In this document: piece after piece, positions 1 to 7,899 of the stretch
Numbering within the stretch: the first letter of the stretch is position 1
Layout of the letters: the number at the start of each line of letters is the position of its first letter
Assembly (NCBI GenBank): GCA_945957365.1
Contig: CAMFKI010000002.1
Location: 186,001 to 250,000, forward strand
Origin: an uncultured Alphaproteobacteria bacterium
GTDB taxonomy: Bacteria > Pseudomonadota > Alphaproteobacteria > Rhizobiales > Aestuariivirgaceae
Direction: 5' to 3'
DNA length: 64,000 nucleotides
The notes under the pieces: model-generated
Told to the model about the DNA's origin: nothing
Seen by the model: only the letters and a program-made list of their open reading frames with translations
The model's database searches: none
Translations under genes and position numbers: made by a program

Positions 1-807
1 CCGCCGCTCTACAAGGTGAAGCGCGGCTCCTCCGAACAGTACCTGAAGGACTCGAAGGCGCTGGAGGATTACCTCGTCAACACCGGCCTCGAGAACACCA
101 CCCTCGTGCTGGCCGACGGCACCGAGCGCGCAGGGCAGGACCTCCGCGCCATCGTCGAGGAGGCGCTCTCGGTGCGCGCAGCCCTCGATGCGCTGCATTC
201 ACGCTATCCGCGCCCGCTGCTCGAACAGGCGGCGATCGCCGGCGTGCTCAATCCGGAAGTGCTGTCGAGCAGCGAACGCGCGGCCAATGCCGCAGCCTAT
301 ATCGCCCGCCGCCTCGACGTGATCGCGGACGAAACCGAGCGCGGCTGGGTGGGCGAGCCCACCACCGATGGCGGCTTGAGCTTCACCCGCGAAGTGCGCG
401 GCGTGAAGGAGGCCTGGACGCTCGACGGCAAGCTCATCGGCTCCGCCGATGCCCTGCGCCTCGACCGCAAGTCCGGCCATCTGCAGGAAATTTACGAGAA
501 GCCGGCGAAGCTCCGCCGCAAGGATGGCGAGACGGTCATCCATGGCCCCACTTCGCTGCTCGATGCCGTCTTCGCCTTCGGCCGCAAGGGCATCACCATG
601 CAGCGCTACAAGGGCCTCGGCGAAATGAACCCCGAGCAGCTGTGGGAAACGACGCTCGATCCCAACGTCCGCACGCTGCTGCGCGTGAAGGTCTCCGAGC
701 TCGACGAGGCGGACGACATCTTCACCAAGCTGATGGGCGACGTGGTGGAGCCGCGCCGCGACTTCATCCGCGAAAACGCGCTGAGCGTGGCGAACCTCGA
801 CGTCTGA
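1..807 (+). CDS. gyrB: DNA gyrase subunit B, C-terminal part (5' end outside window)
   Basis: This is the 3' end of the ATPase subunit of DNA gyrase, which with GyrA introduces negative supercoils into DNA. The frame is open from base 1, where it reads PPLYKVKRG, a conserved stretch of the TOPRIM domain. The rest is the C-terminal region typical of GyrB. It ends with the near-invariant [19 protein letters not shown] block (about residues 200-218 of the visible part), then [10 protein letters not shown] and [10 protein letters not shown], and a final NLDV. Those last blocks are strongly GyrB-like; ParE is less likely because the RREFIEENA-type tail is the GyrB form. Only 268 codons are visible, so the ATPase and transducer domains lie upstream. 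No clear Rho-independent terminator follows the stop. Confidence 0.97.
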   Translation, partial: PPLYKVKRGSSEQYLKDSKALEDYLVNTGLENTTLVLADGTERAGQDLRAIVEEALSVRAALDALHSRYPRPLLEQAAIAGVLNPEVLSSSERAANAAAYIARRLDVIADETERGWVGEPTTDGGLSFTREVRGVKEAWTLDGKLIGSADALRLDRKSGHLQEIYEKPAKLRRKDGETVIHGPTSLLDAVFAFGRKGITMQRYKGLGEMNPEQLWETTLDPNVRTLLRVKVSELDEADDIFTKLMGDVVEPRRDFIRENALSVANLDV

Positions 808-922
808 TTGCCGGCTTAAGCCCTCGTTAGGATTCCGCCGCTAGTCTGAGCGTTGCGGAAGGTGAGCTATCATGGCTCCCGGGCATGAAGCCGCCGCATC
901 CAGCCAGAACCCGATCACCTGA

Positions 923-949
923 GAACCGTGCAAGTCTCGCACAGGGTTC
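923..949 (+). promoter_or_regulatory. Leader hairpin upstream of the octapeptide-repeat gene
   Basis: An inverted repeat lies 74 bases before the repeat-protein start. GAACCGTGC (923-931) can pair with GCAC-AG-GGTTC (939-949) over a 7-base loop, leaving a 2-base bulge. No U-run follows, so it is not a standard terminator. It may be a 5'-UTR structure or chance in GC-rich DNA. I could not identify a convincing sigma-70 promoter in the 808-1022 gap. Confidence 0.25.
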
Positions 950-1022
950 CGGCGGCAATGTCATCCATGCGGATCGTGAGGTATTGGGGGTGCGGGTCGC
1001 ACCGCCCAGCGGGAGCCCTTTC

Positions 1023-3884
1023 ATGTCGATCGTTACGTCCCTGTCCACCCGGCAGATCGCCAGCCTGACGAGCACCGCCATCCGAGCGCTGTCGACCACC
1101 GACGTGCAGGCCCTCAGCACCACGCAGGTCTCGGCGCTCAGCGCCTCGCAGATCAACGCGATGGAAACGACCGACCTGACGACGCTCGACACCGGCCAGG
1201 TGCAGGCCATCTCGACCACCGCCATCAAGTCGCTCATCGCCGCCACCATCACCAATCTGGCGGACACCCAGGCCGCGGCGCTGACCACGGGCCAGATCGG
1301 TCTGCTGCAGGCCTATGCGGTGGAGGCACTGGAATCGACCGATATCCAGGCCTGGAACACCACGCAGCTCGGGGCGCTCACCTCCCGCCAGCTCGCGGGT
1401 CTCACCACCTCCGCCCTCGCCGACTTTTCCGATACGCAGCTCGGCCAGCTCACCTCCACCCAGGTGCGGGGCCTTACCACCAGCCAGCTCAATGTGCTGG
1501 GCACCACGCAGCTCAACGCGCTCAACATCGGCGACCTGTCCGCCACGCAGATCCGCGGCATGACCTCGACGGCCGTCGAAGCGCTGTCCACCACCCAGGC
1601 ACAAGGCCTCACCGCGGCGCAGATCGGCGTGCTCTCCGCCGCCGGGCTCGAGGCGCTGACCTCGACCGAGGTGCAAGGCTGGTCGACCACGCAGCTCGGC
1701 GCGCTCACCTCGCAGCAGCTCGGCGGTATCTCGACAACGGCGATCGCCGACTTTTCCGACACCCAGCTCGGCCTGCTGTCCTCCACCCAGCTGCGCGGCC
1801 TCACCACGCTACAGCTCAACAACCTCGCCACCACGCAGCTCAATGCCATCGACGTCACCAGCCTGTCGGCGACCCAGATCCGCGGAATGAGCTCGACGGC
1901 CGTCCAGTCGCTGTCCGACACGCAGGGCCAGTCGCTCACCTCCGCCCAGATCGCCGCCATCTCCGTCACCGGCCTCGATGCACTCTCCTCCACCGAAATC
2001 CAGGGATGGAACACGACGCAGCTCGGCGCCATCACTTCGCAGCAGCTTGCCGGGCTCACCACCACGGCTCTCGCCGACTTTTCCGACACCCAGCTCGGCC
2101 AGCTGACGGGCACGCAGGTGAAGGGCCTCACCTCCACCCAGCTCAACAACCTCGCCACCACGCAGCTCAACGCGCTGAACGTCACCGATCTTTCGGTGTC
2201 CCAGATCCGCAACATGAGCGCCACCGCGGTCGGCGCGCTGACGACGACGCAGGCGCAGTCCCTCGGCACGCTGCAGATCGCGGCACTGTCAGGCGCCGGC
2301 CTCGATGCACTGGACTCGACCGAACTTCAGGGCTGGTCGACGACCCAGCTGGGCGCGATCACGTCGCAGCAGCTCGCCGGGCTGACCACCACCGGCATCG
2401 CCGATTTCTCCGATACCCAGCTGGGCCAGCTCACCTCCACCCAGCTGCGCGGCCTCACCTCCACCCAGCTCAACACCCTGGCGACCACCCAACTCAACGC
2501 GCTCGACGTCACCAGCCTGTCGGGCACGCAGGTCGCGGGCCTGAGCACCACCGCCGTCACCAGCCTCACGTCCACCCAGGCACGGGCCTTCACCGTCACG
2601 CAGGTCACGGCCATGACGGCCTCGGGCCTCGGCGCCATCGCCTCGGACGACCTGCAGGCCTGGAGCACCACCCAGCTCGGCGCCATCACCACCCGCCAGC
2701 TGTCGCAGCTGACCACCACGGCCATCGCCAACTTCTCCGACACCCAGCTCGGGCTGCTGACCTCCACCCAGGTGCGCGGCTTCAGCGCGACGCAGATCAA
2801 CAACCTTGCAACGACCCAGCTCAACGCGCTGAACGTGCCTGACCTTTCGACTGCCCAGATCCGGGCGATGAGTTCGACGGCGCTCGAGGCGCTGTCGACG
2901 ACCCAGGCCCAGGCGCTGACCACCGGCCAGATCGCAGTGCTCTCCGCCACCGGGCTTGCAGCCCTCACCTCGACCGATGTGCAGGGCTGGTCCACCACCC
3001 AGCTGGGCGCCCTCACCTCGCAGCAGTTCGTCGGCCTCGCGGCCAACGAGATCGAGGACTTCTCCACCGACCAGCTCGCCGGCTTCTCCTCGACGCAGCT
3101 GCGCGGCATCACGGCGACCCAGCTGAGCGCGCTGTCCAGCACCTACCTCCAGGCCCTGGACGTCGCATCCCTGTCCACCCAGCAGGTAGCAGGCCTCGAC
3201 ACCACGGCGGCCGGAAACCTCTCGAGCACCCAGGTGCAGGGCCTTTCCGCGGCGCAGATCGGCGCGCTGTCGGCTGGCGGGCTCGCGGCCTTCGGCTCGA
3301 CCGACATCCAGGCCTGGAACACGACGCAGCTCGGAGCGGTCACGGCAACCCAGCTCGGCGGCATCACCACCACCGAGATCTCGGACTTCTCGGACACCCA
3401 GATCGGGCTCCTGAGCTCCACCCAGCTGCGCGGCTTCACCACCAGCCAGCTCAACGCCATGGACACCTCGCAGGTCGTGCTGCTCACCGCCTCCTCGCTG
3501 TCCACCGCGCAGGTCGGCGGCCTCACCTCGACGGCGCTCGACCGCTTCACCACCACCCAGATCGGCACGCTGGATGCCGGCCAGTTCCGCGCGATTGCGC
3601 CGAGCGCGCTGGACAGCCTCGACACCAGCGTATTCTCCGGCCTCAGCGCGACGCAGGCCGGCGCCCTGACCTCGGCGCAGGTGACGGCCCTCAGCACCAC
3701 CAACTTCGCCGCCCTGAACGAGACGACGGGTCTCCCCTCGCTCGCCACCTCGGCGATTTCCGGCATCACCACCGACCAGATCGCGGCCCTCTCGAGCACC
3801 CAGGCCAACGCCTTCTCCACCTCGCAGATCGCCATGATGAATTCCGACCAGCTCACCGCCCTCATCGTCGCCTCGAACGCCTGA
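1023..3884 (+). CDS. Octapeptide-repeat protein with seven 109-residue super-repeats, function unknown
   Basis: I do not recognise a named family. The 953-residue product is almost entirely octads of the form hydrophobic-x-S/T-S/T-Q/A/D-L/I/V-x-A/G, such as LSTTQVQA or LTSTQVRG. Above this sits an exact super-period of 109 residues, thirteen octads plus one pentad (for example LNIGD or LDVTS). It is marked by a single Trp at residues 111, 220, 329, 438, 547, 656 and 765 and by a Phe (DFSDTQ) 24 residues later in each unit. I see no Cys or His and only two Lys; Thr, Ser, Gln, Leu and Ala dominate. There is no signal peptide, so it is either cytoplasmic or exported without a cleaved N-terminus. 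The ATG at 1023 has GGGAG at 1011-1015 seven bases upstream; earlier in-frame starts lack this. The stop lies 19 bases before the start of a TPR-GT41 glycosyltransferase, which suggests that this Ser/Thr-rich protein is its substrate (inference). Confidence 0.9.
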   Translation: MSIVTSLSTRQIASLTSTAIRALSTTDVQALSTTQVSALSASQINAMETTDLTTLDTGQVQAISTTAIKSLIAATITNLADTQAAALTTGQIGLLQAYAVEALESTDIQAWNTTQLGALTSRQLAGLTTSALADFSDTQLGQLTSTQVRGLTTSQLNVLGTTQLNALNIGDLSATQIRGMTSTAVEALSTTQAQGLTAAQIGVLSAAGLEALTSTEVQGWSTTQLGALTSQQLGGISTTAIADFSDTQLGLLSSTQLRGLTTLQLNNLATTQLNAIDVTSLSATQIRGMSSTAVQSLSDTQGQSLTSAQIAAISVTGLDALSSTEIQGWNTTQLGAITSQQLAGLTTTALADFSDTQLGQLTGTQVKGLTSTQLNNLATTQLNALNVTDLSVSQIRNMSATAVGALTTTQAQSLGTLQIAALSGAGLDALDSTELQGWSTTQLGAITSQQLAGLTTTGIADFSDTQLGQLTSTQLRGLTSTQLNTLATTQLNALDVTSLSGTQVAGLSTTAVTSLTSTQARAFTVTQVTAMTASGLGAIASDDLQAWSTTQLGAITTRQLSQLTTTAIANFSDTQLGLLTSTQVRGFSATQINNLATTQLNALNVPDLSTAQIRAMSSTALEALSTTQAQALTTGQIAVLSATGLAALTSTDVQGWSTTQLGALTSQQFVGLAANEIEDFSTDQLAGFSSTQLRGITATQLSALSSTYLQALDVASLSTQQVAGLDTTAAGNLSSTQVQGLSAAQIGALSAGGLAAFGSTDIQAWNTTQLGAVTATQLGGITTTEISDFSDTQIGLLSSTQLRGFTTSQLNAMDTSQVVLLTASSLSTAQVGGLTSTALDRFTTTQIGTLDAGQFRAIAPSALDSLDTSVFSGLSATQAGALTSAQVTALSTTNFAALNETTGLPSLATSAISGITTDQIAALSSTQANAFSTSQIAMMNSDQLTALIVASNA
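1327..3615 (+). repeat. Seven tandem 327-bp (109-codon) coding repeats
   Basis: The seven Trp codons of the repeat protein begin at 1353, 1680, 2007, 2334, 2661, 2988 and 3315. Every interval is exactly 327 bases. Each unit carries the same order of marker segments: QxW(N/S)TTQLG, then DFSDTQLG (degenerate in the sixth copy), then ATTQLNA followed by a five-residue spacer. The copies have diverged in sequence, yet no insertion or deletion has disturbed the register. The outer boundaries given are approximate because the octads continue past both ends. Confidence 0.9.
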
Positions 3885-3903
3885 CCCAGGAGTGCAGCAA
3901 GCC

Positions 3904-5886
3904 TTGCCAGCCACCATCGCCGAGCTTTTCCGTGATGCCGAACACCTCGAGAAAACGCAGGATGCCGCCGCCGCCGCGGATCTCTACAAGCGCTGGATCG
4001 CGCTCCACCCCGACGATCCACACCTTGCCGCCGCGCATTTCAACATGGCCGTCGTGGCGCAGCGGGCCGGAGATGCCCATGGCGCCATCAATGCGCTGCG
4101 CGCCGCGCTGAGGATCGATCCGGAGTTTCACCCCTCCTACATCAACCTCGGCCGGGCACTGGAAGATCTCGGCCAGTCCGGTGCGGCGGTCAGCCAGTGG
4201 CTGGCGCTGGTCAACCGCATGCCGGCGGTCAATGGCACGGCAGTCCGCCACAAGCTCATGGCGCTGCACCAGTTGGGCCGGGTGCTCGAGTTCAACCACG
4301 CCGATGCCGCGGCCGAAGACGCGCTGCGCCAGGCCATCGATCTCTCCCCGCAGCAGCCGCAGGCGGTGCAGCACTGGATCGCGCTGCGCCAGCGGCAGTG
4401 CAAGTGGCCGGTCATCCAGGGCTGGGACGGGGTCGAGCCGAAACGCCTGCTTGCCGAGATCTCGCCGCTCTCCACCGCAGTGATGTTCGACGACCCGGTG
4501 TTCCAGCTCGCCCGCAATGCTTCCTATGCACGCCAGTCGATTGCCCGGCCGGCACTGGTCCATGACCACGCCGGCCGCCGCGGCGAGCGCCCGGCGCGGC
4601 TGAGGATCGGCTATGTCTCCTCCGACCTGCGCGAACATGCGGTGGGCTTCGGCCTGTCCGAGGTGATGGAACTCCATGACACCAGCCGCTTCGACATTCA
4701 TGCCTACTACTGCGGCATCGCGCGCGAGGACGGCACGCGCAGCCGCATCCGCGCGGCGGTCGGCCAATGGACCGACATCGATGGGATGTCGGACGACGCC
4801 GCGGCGGCGAAGATCGCGTCCGACCGCATCGACATCCTCGTCGACGTCAATGGCTATACGCGTGATGCCCGCACCGCGGTGTTCGCCCGCCGGCCGGCAC
4901 CCATCGCCGCTAACTGGTTCGGCTTCCCGGGCAGCATGGCCACGCCCTATCATCACTATGTCATTGCCGATCCGCATGTCGCGCCGGACGGCAGCGAGGC
5001 GTATTTCTCCGAACGCGTGATGCGGCTTCCCTGCTACCAGCCCAACGACCGCAAGCGCGCCATCGCACCCGAGCCGCCGCAGCGCAGTGCTGAAGGCCTG
5101 CCGGACAGTGGCTTCGTGTTCTGCTGCCTCAATGGCGCGCAGAAGATCACGCCCCAGGTCTTCGCCGCCTGGATGCGGATCCTCGCCGCCACCGAGGGCA
5201 GCCTGCTGTGGCTGCTCGATTCATCGCCCGACGCCAATGCCCGGCTGCGCCACATGGCGGCCGCCGCCGGCATCGCGCCCGAGCGCCTGTGCTTCGCGCC
5301 AAAGCGCGCCAATCCGCAGCATCTGGCGCGCTACGTGCTGGCAGACCTGTTCCTCGACACCTTCCCCTATGGCGCCCACACCACGGCCTCCGACGCCATG
5401 TGGATGGGAACGCCGGTGCTGACGCTGGAGGGCAGGGGCTTCGCGGCGCGCGTCTGTGCGGGGCTCGTGCGCGCCGCCGGCATGCCGGATCTCGTGTGCA
5501 GCAGCCTCGAGGATTACGTGGCGCGGGCCGTGGCCATTGCCGCCGTCCCGGGTGCCGCCGGCGATCTGCGCCGCCGGCTGCGCGCCGGGCGCGACAGCGC
5601 CCTGCTGTTCGATACGCCGCTCCTGGTGAACAACCTCGAGGGCCTTTACGACCGCATGTGGGACGAATTCCGGGCGGGCGATCTGCCGGTGCCAGACCTC
5701 ACCAATCTCGACCGCTATGCCGAGATCGGCCTCGCCCTTCTGCCCGGCCACGAAGGCGAAAGCATCGCGCCGGAGCTCTATGCCGCGGAGATTGCGAAAC
5801 TGGCGGCGCAGGAGGCGCTGCCGGCCGATGGCCGGCTGTGGCCCGCCGCCGGCCAGGTCGCGGCAGAGCGGCGCGCCGCGGCATAG
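3904..5886 (+). CDS. TPR-containing GT41 (SPINDLY/OGT-like) glycosyltransferase
   Basis: This is a predicted protein glycosyltransferase of family GT41, the family of eukaryotic O-GlcNAc transferase and bacterial HMW1C/NGT. The 660-residue product has TPR-like helical repeats over about residues 1-150 (for example HFNMAVVAQRAGDAHGAI), then the catalytic region. That region has RIGYVSSDLREHAVGF near residue 235, carrying the conserved His. It also has GYTRDARTAVFARRPAPI, NGAQKITPQVFAAW with the sugar-nucleotide Lys, and the hallmark LDTFPYGAHTTASDAMWMG near residue 484. The TTG at 3904 is preferred because AGGAG sits at 3888-3892, 11 bases upstream; the in-frame GTG at 3892 overlaps that site. 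It probably forms an operon with the repeat gene just upstream. Whether it makes O- or N-links, and with which sugar, cannot be read from sequence. Confidence 0.9.
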   Translation: MPATIAELFRDAEHLEKTQDAAAAADLYKRWIALHPDDPHLAAAHFNMAVVAQRAGDAHGAINALRAALRIDPEFHPSYINLGRALEDLGQSGAAVSQWLALVNRMPAVNGTAVRHKLMALHQLGRVLEFNHADAAAEDALRQAIDLSPQQPQAVQHWIALRQRQCKWPVIQGWDGVEPKRLLAEISPLSTAVMFDDPVFQLARNASYARQSIARPALVHDHAGRRGERPARLRIGYVSSDLREHAVGFGLSEVMELHDTSRFDIHAYYCGIAREDGTRSRIRAAVGQWTDIDGMSDDAAAAKIASDRIDILVDVNGYTRDARTAVFARRPAPIAANWFGFPGSMATPYHHYVIADPHVAPDGSEAYFSERVMRLPCYQPNDRKRAIAPEPPQRSAEGLPDSGFVFCCLNGAQKITPQVFAAWMRILAATEGSLLWLLDSSPDANARLRHMAAAAGIAPERLCFAPKRANPQHLARYVLADLFLDTFPYGAHTTASDAMWMGTPVLTLEGRGFAARVCAGLVRAAGMPDLVCSSLEDYVARAVAIAAVPGAAGDLRRRLRAGRDSALLFDTPLLVNNLEGLYDRMWDEFRAGDLPVPDLTNLDRYAEIGLALLPGHEGESIAPELYAAEIAKLAAQEALPADGRLWPAAGQVAAERRAAA

Positions 5887-5905
5887 CGCGCTCCGATCGC
5901 TGGCG

Positions 5906-6874
5906 TCACGCCATGGCGAGCAGGGCGTGCGCCGCGGCCTCGTCGGTGACGAGCGTGTTGCAACCGATGCTGCGCGCCACGGCGAGAATGGCGGGGGCGC
6001 GCGCGCGTCCGCCGCTTGCCAGCACCTTGTGGCGCGCCGCCCTCACCGCCGGAACGCCCACCGACATCACGCGGCGGTTGACCGGGTGATCGATGACCGC
6101 GCCCCCGGCATCGATGAAGTTGCACATGATGTCGGCCACCGCACCGTGCTGCAGAAGGCTCGTCACCTCCGCGCCGGTCAGCAGCTGGCGTACCAGCGAG
6201 CCGCCTGTGCCCGACAATCCGCCCGCACTCACCACGGCAAGGTCCAGTGATGCGGCCATGCGCGCGAGCTGCGCGATGCTGCGCTCGGCCATCAGCCGTG
6301 CCTGGGTGTCCGGGCTGTCGACCAGCAGCGGGGCGGGAAACAGGAAGCAGCCGGCCTGCAGTGCGCCCCCCAGCCGCCAGGCGAATTCGAACGGATTGGC
6401 GAATTGCGTTTCCACCGCGCCGCCCATCAGCGACATCACCTTCACGCCGCTGCGCCTGGGCGGGTTGAGGCTTTCGAGCGCTGCACTCAGCGTGCGTCCC
6501 CAGCCGACCCCGATGGTCATGCCGTCGGTGACCGCCTCCGACAGCAGGCGGCCCAGCGCCAGCCCGACGGCCCGCGCCGCCGCCGGCTCATCGTCAGCTG
6601 CCGGCACCACGATGGCCTCGTCCAGCCCCAGCGCGCGTTCGAGCCGGATCGAGAGTTCGGCGAGATCGGGCACGCGATCCTCGATGCTGATCTTCACCTC
6701 GCCGCGCTGGCGCGCCTCCTCCAGCAGGCGGATCACGGTGGAGCGGCCGATGCCCAGCTGCTCCGCCACCTCGGTCTGGGTGCGGCCGAAACCGTGGTAG
6801 AGCCAGGCGGCGCGCAGCCGCAGCGAGGCATCGTCCGAAAGGGCCGCGCCTGCATTGCGCCGGAGCCTGGCCAT
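5906..6874 (-). CDS. SorC/DeoR-type transcriptional regulator
   Basis: This is a 322-residue regulator of the SorC family, which senses phosphorylated sugars or related metabolites. A helix-turn-helix occupies about residues 20-65 (RTQTEVAEQLGIGRSTVIRLL). It is followed by the sugar-binding domain, with IGVGWGRTLSAAL near residue 122 and the C-terminal ATDEAAAHALL-type end (here VTDEAAAHALLAMA). It is the last gene of a leftward operon: its ATG lies two bases after the stop of the alpha/beta hydrolase gene. Its likely target is the promoter of this operon, where an inverted repeat overlaps the -10 box (10374-10393). A local regulator of the dehydrogenase is the simplest reading. Confidence 0.88.
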   Translation of the reverse strand: MARLRRNAGAALSDDASLRLRAAWLYHGFGRTQTEVAEQLGIGRSTVIRLLEEARQRGEVKISIEDRVPDLAELSIRLERALGLDEAIVVPAADDEPAAARAVGLALGRLLSEAVTDGMTIGVGWGRTLSAALESLNPPRRSGVKVMSLMGGAVETQFANPFEFAWRLGGALQAGCFLFPAPLLVDSPDTQARLMAERSIAQLARMAASLDLAVVSAGGLSGTGGSLVRQLLTGAEVTSLLQHGAVADIMCNFIDAGGAVIDHPVNRRVMSVGVPAVRAARHKVLASGGRARAPAILAVARSIGCNTLVTDEAAAHALLAMA

Positions 6875-6876
6875 GG

Positions 6877-7647
6877 TCAGGCCGCCACGCTCTTGATGAA
6901 ACCCGTCAATTCCGCGTTCACCTGCTTTGCCGCCTCGACATGCGGCAGGTGCCCGGCCTCGGGGATCACCAGCATGCGTCCCGCAAAGCCGACGAGCGCG
7001 ATGGCATCGGGCGGGTTGATCTGGTCGGCGCCGCCGAAGATGACGATGCGCGGAATGCCGGTCGCGGCGATCTGGCCCGCCCAGGCGCCAAGCTGCTCCT
7101 CCTGCGCCAAAACGCCCTCGGCGATGCCGCGCAGCGCCTCGCGCGCGCCCGGCCGCGCGAGCTGCTCGAGCACGCGGGCGATGGTGAAGCGGTTGATCAG
7201 CAGCGGCTTGGTGACGAGGCGCTGCAGCAGCGCCTCCGCCTCCTCACGCGTGGCGAGATCGGGGAAGGCCGCCAGGAAGTCGCGGTCGATGCCGCGGCCA
7301 AGGCCGGTGGGCGCCAGCAGTGCCAGTGACAGCACGCGCTCGGGCTGGGCCAGCGCCAGCACCATGGCGATCCCGCCGCCCAGCGAATGTCCGAGCAGAT
7401 GCGCCGTCGCAATGCCGTTGGCGTCCAGCGCATCGGCCACCAGCTCGGCCAGCGCCAGCGGCGTGCCGTCGCCCCTGTCGGCGGCGAGCGAGTCGCCGTG
7501 TCCCGGCAGATCGAGGCTGTGGACGCGGGCCACCTCCATCAGCGCCGGCGCATTGCCCGCCCAGGACAGGCGGTCGGAGCCGAAGCCGTGGATCATCACC
7601 AGGTCCGGTCCGTCGCCGCCGAGCGTCTTGAAGGCGATGTCGCTCAT
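6877..7647 (-). CDS. Alpha/beta hydrolase, AcoC-like catalytic half
   Basis: The 256-residue alpha/beta-hydrolase fold protein has an oxyanion loop HGFGSDRLSW near residue 20. The nucleophile elbow is GHSLGGG near residue 86, the acidic region IFGGADQINPP near 205, and the catalytic His is in EAGHLPH near 232. In acetoin dehydrogenase systems a lipoyl domain is fused to an alpha/beta-hydrolase domain (AcoC). Here the same two parts are separate neighbouring genes. Its ATG overlaps the lipoyl gene's stop by one base (TGATG), so the two are probably translationally coupled; a GTG one codon earlier is also possible. It may be the acyltransferase or thioesterase partner of the complex (inference). 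Confidence 0.85.
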   Translation of the reverse strand: MSDIAFKTLGGDGPDLVMIHGFGSDRLSWAGNAPALMEVARVHSLDLPGHGDSLAADRGDGTPLALAELVADALDANGIATAHLLGHSLGGGIAMVLALAQPERVLSLALLAPTGLGRGIDRDFLAAFPDLATREEAEALLQRLVTKPLLINRFTIARVLEQLARPGAREALRGIAEGVLAQEEQLGAWAGQIAATGIPRIVIFGGADQINPPDAIALVGFAGRMLVIPEAGHLPHVEAAKQVNAELTGFIKSVAA

Positions 7648-7886
7648 CACGCCTCGTCGATGACGGCGAGCACCTCGCCGACGCTGGCGATCCCGTCGGC
7701 CGGCACGCGGATCTCGCGCAGCGTGCCGGAGGCGGGGGCCTCGATTTCCATGGTGAGCTTGGGCGTGGTGATGGTCAGCAGCATCTCGCCCTTTTCGATT
7801 CTCTCACCCGGGTTTCGCGACCAGTAGTCGATCTGGGCTTCGGTGATCTCGTTGCCGAGCTGCGGCATGACGACGTCGGTGCTCAT
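7647..7886 (-). CDS. Stand-alone lipoyl-domain protein (E2 lipoyl carrier)
   Basis: This 79-residue protein is a single biotinyl/lipoyl domain. The modified lysine is in the TTPKLTMEIEAPASG turn near residue 42 (usual motif DKA/MKME-like). MPQLGNEITEAQI at the start and VGEVLAVIDEA at the end are standard for this fold. It has neither a peripheral-subunit-binding domain nor an acyltransferase domain. The ATG at 7886 is preferred over an upstream one because AGAGGA lies nine bases before it. It sits 13 bases after the E1 gene and overlaps the hydrolase gene, so it is probably the swinging-arm carrier of this three-protein dehydrogenase. No E3 (dihydrolipoyl dehydrogenase) gene is in the window. 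Confidence 0.9.
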   Translation of the reverse strand: MSTDVVMPQLGNEITEAQIDYWSRNPGERIEKGEMLLTITTPKLTMEIEAPASGTLREIRVPADGIASVGEVLAVIDEA

Positions 7887-7899
7887 GTCTCGTGTCCTC

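Noticed and set aside
1327..3615. CRISPR array
   Set aside because: The repeats are 327 bases, contiguous, without spacers, and lie in one long open frame.
2289..3917. Long antisense open frames (up to 542 codons) opposite the octapeptide-repeat gene
   Set aside because: They are mirror images of a GC-rich tandem repeat, lack ribosome-binding sites, and read as Gly/Arg/Glu-rich low-complexity sequence. Only the plus-strand frame shows protein-level repeat logic.
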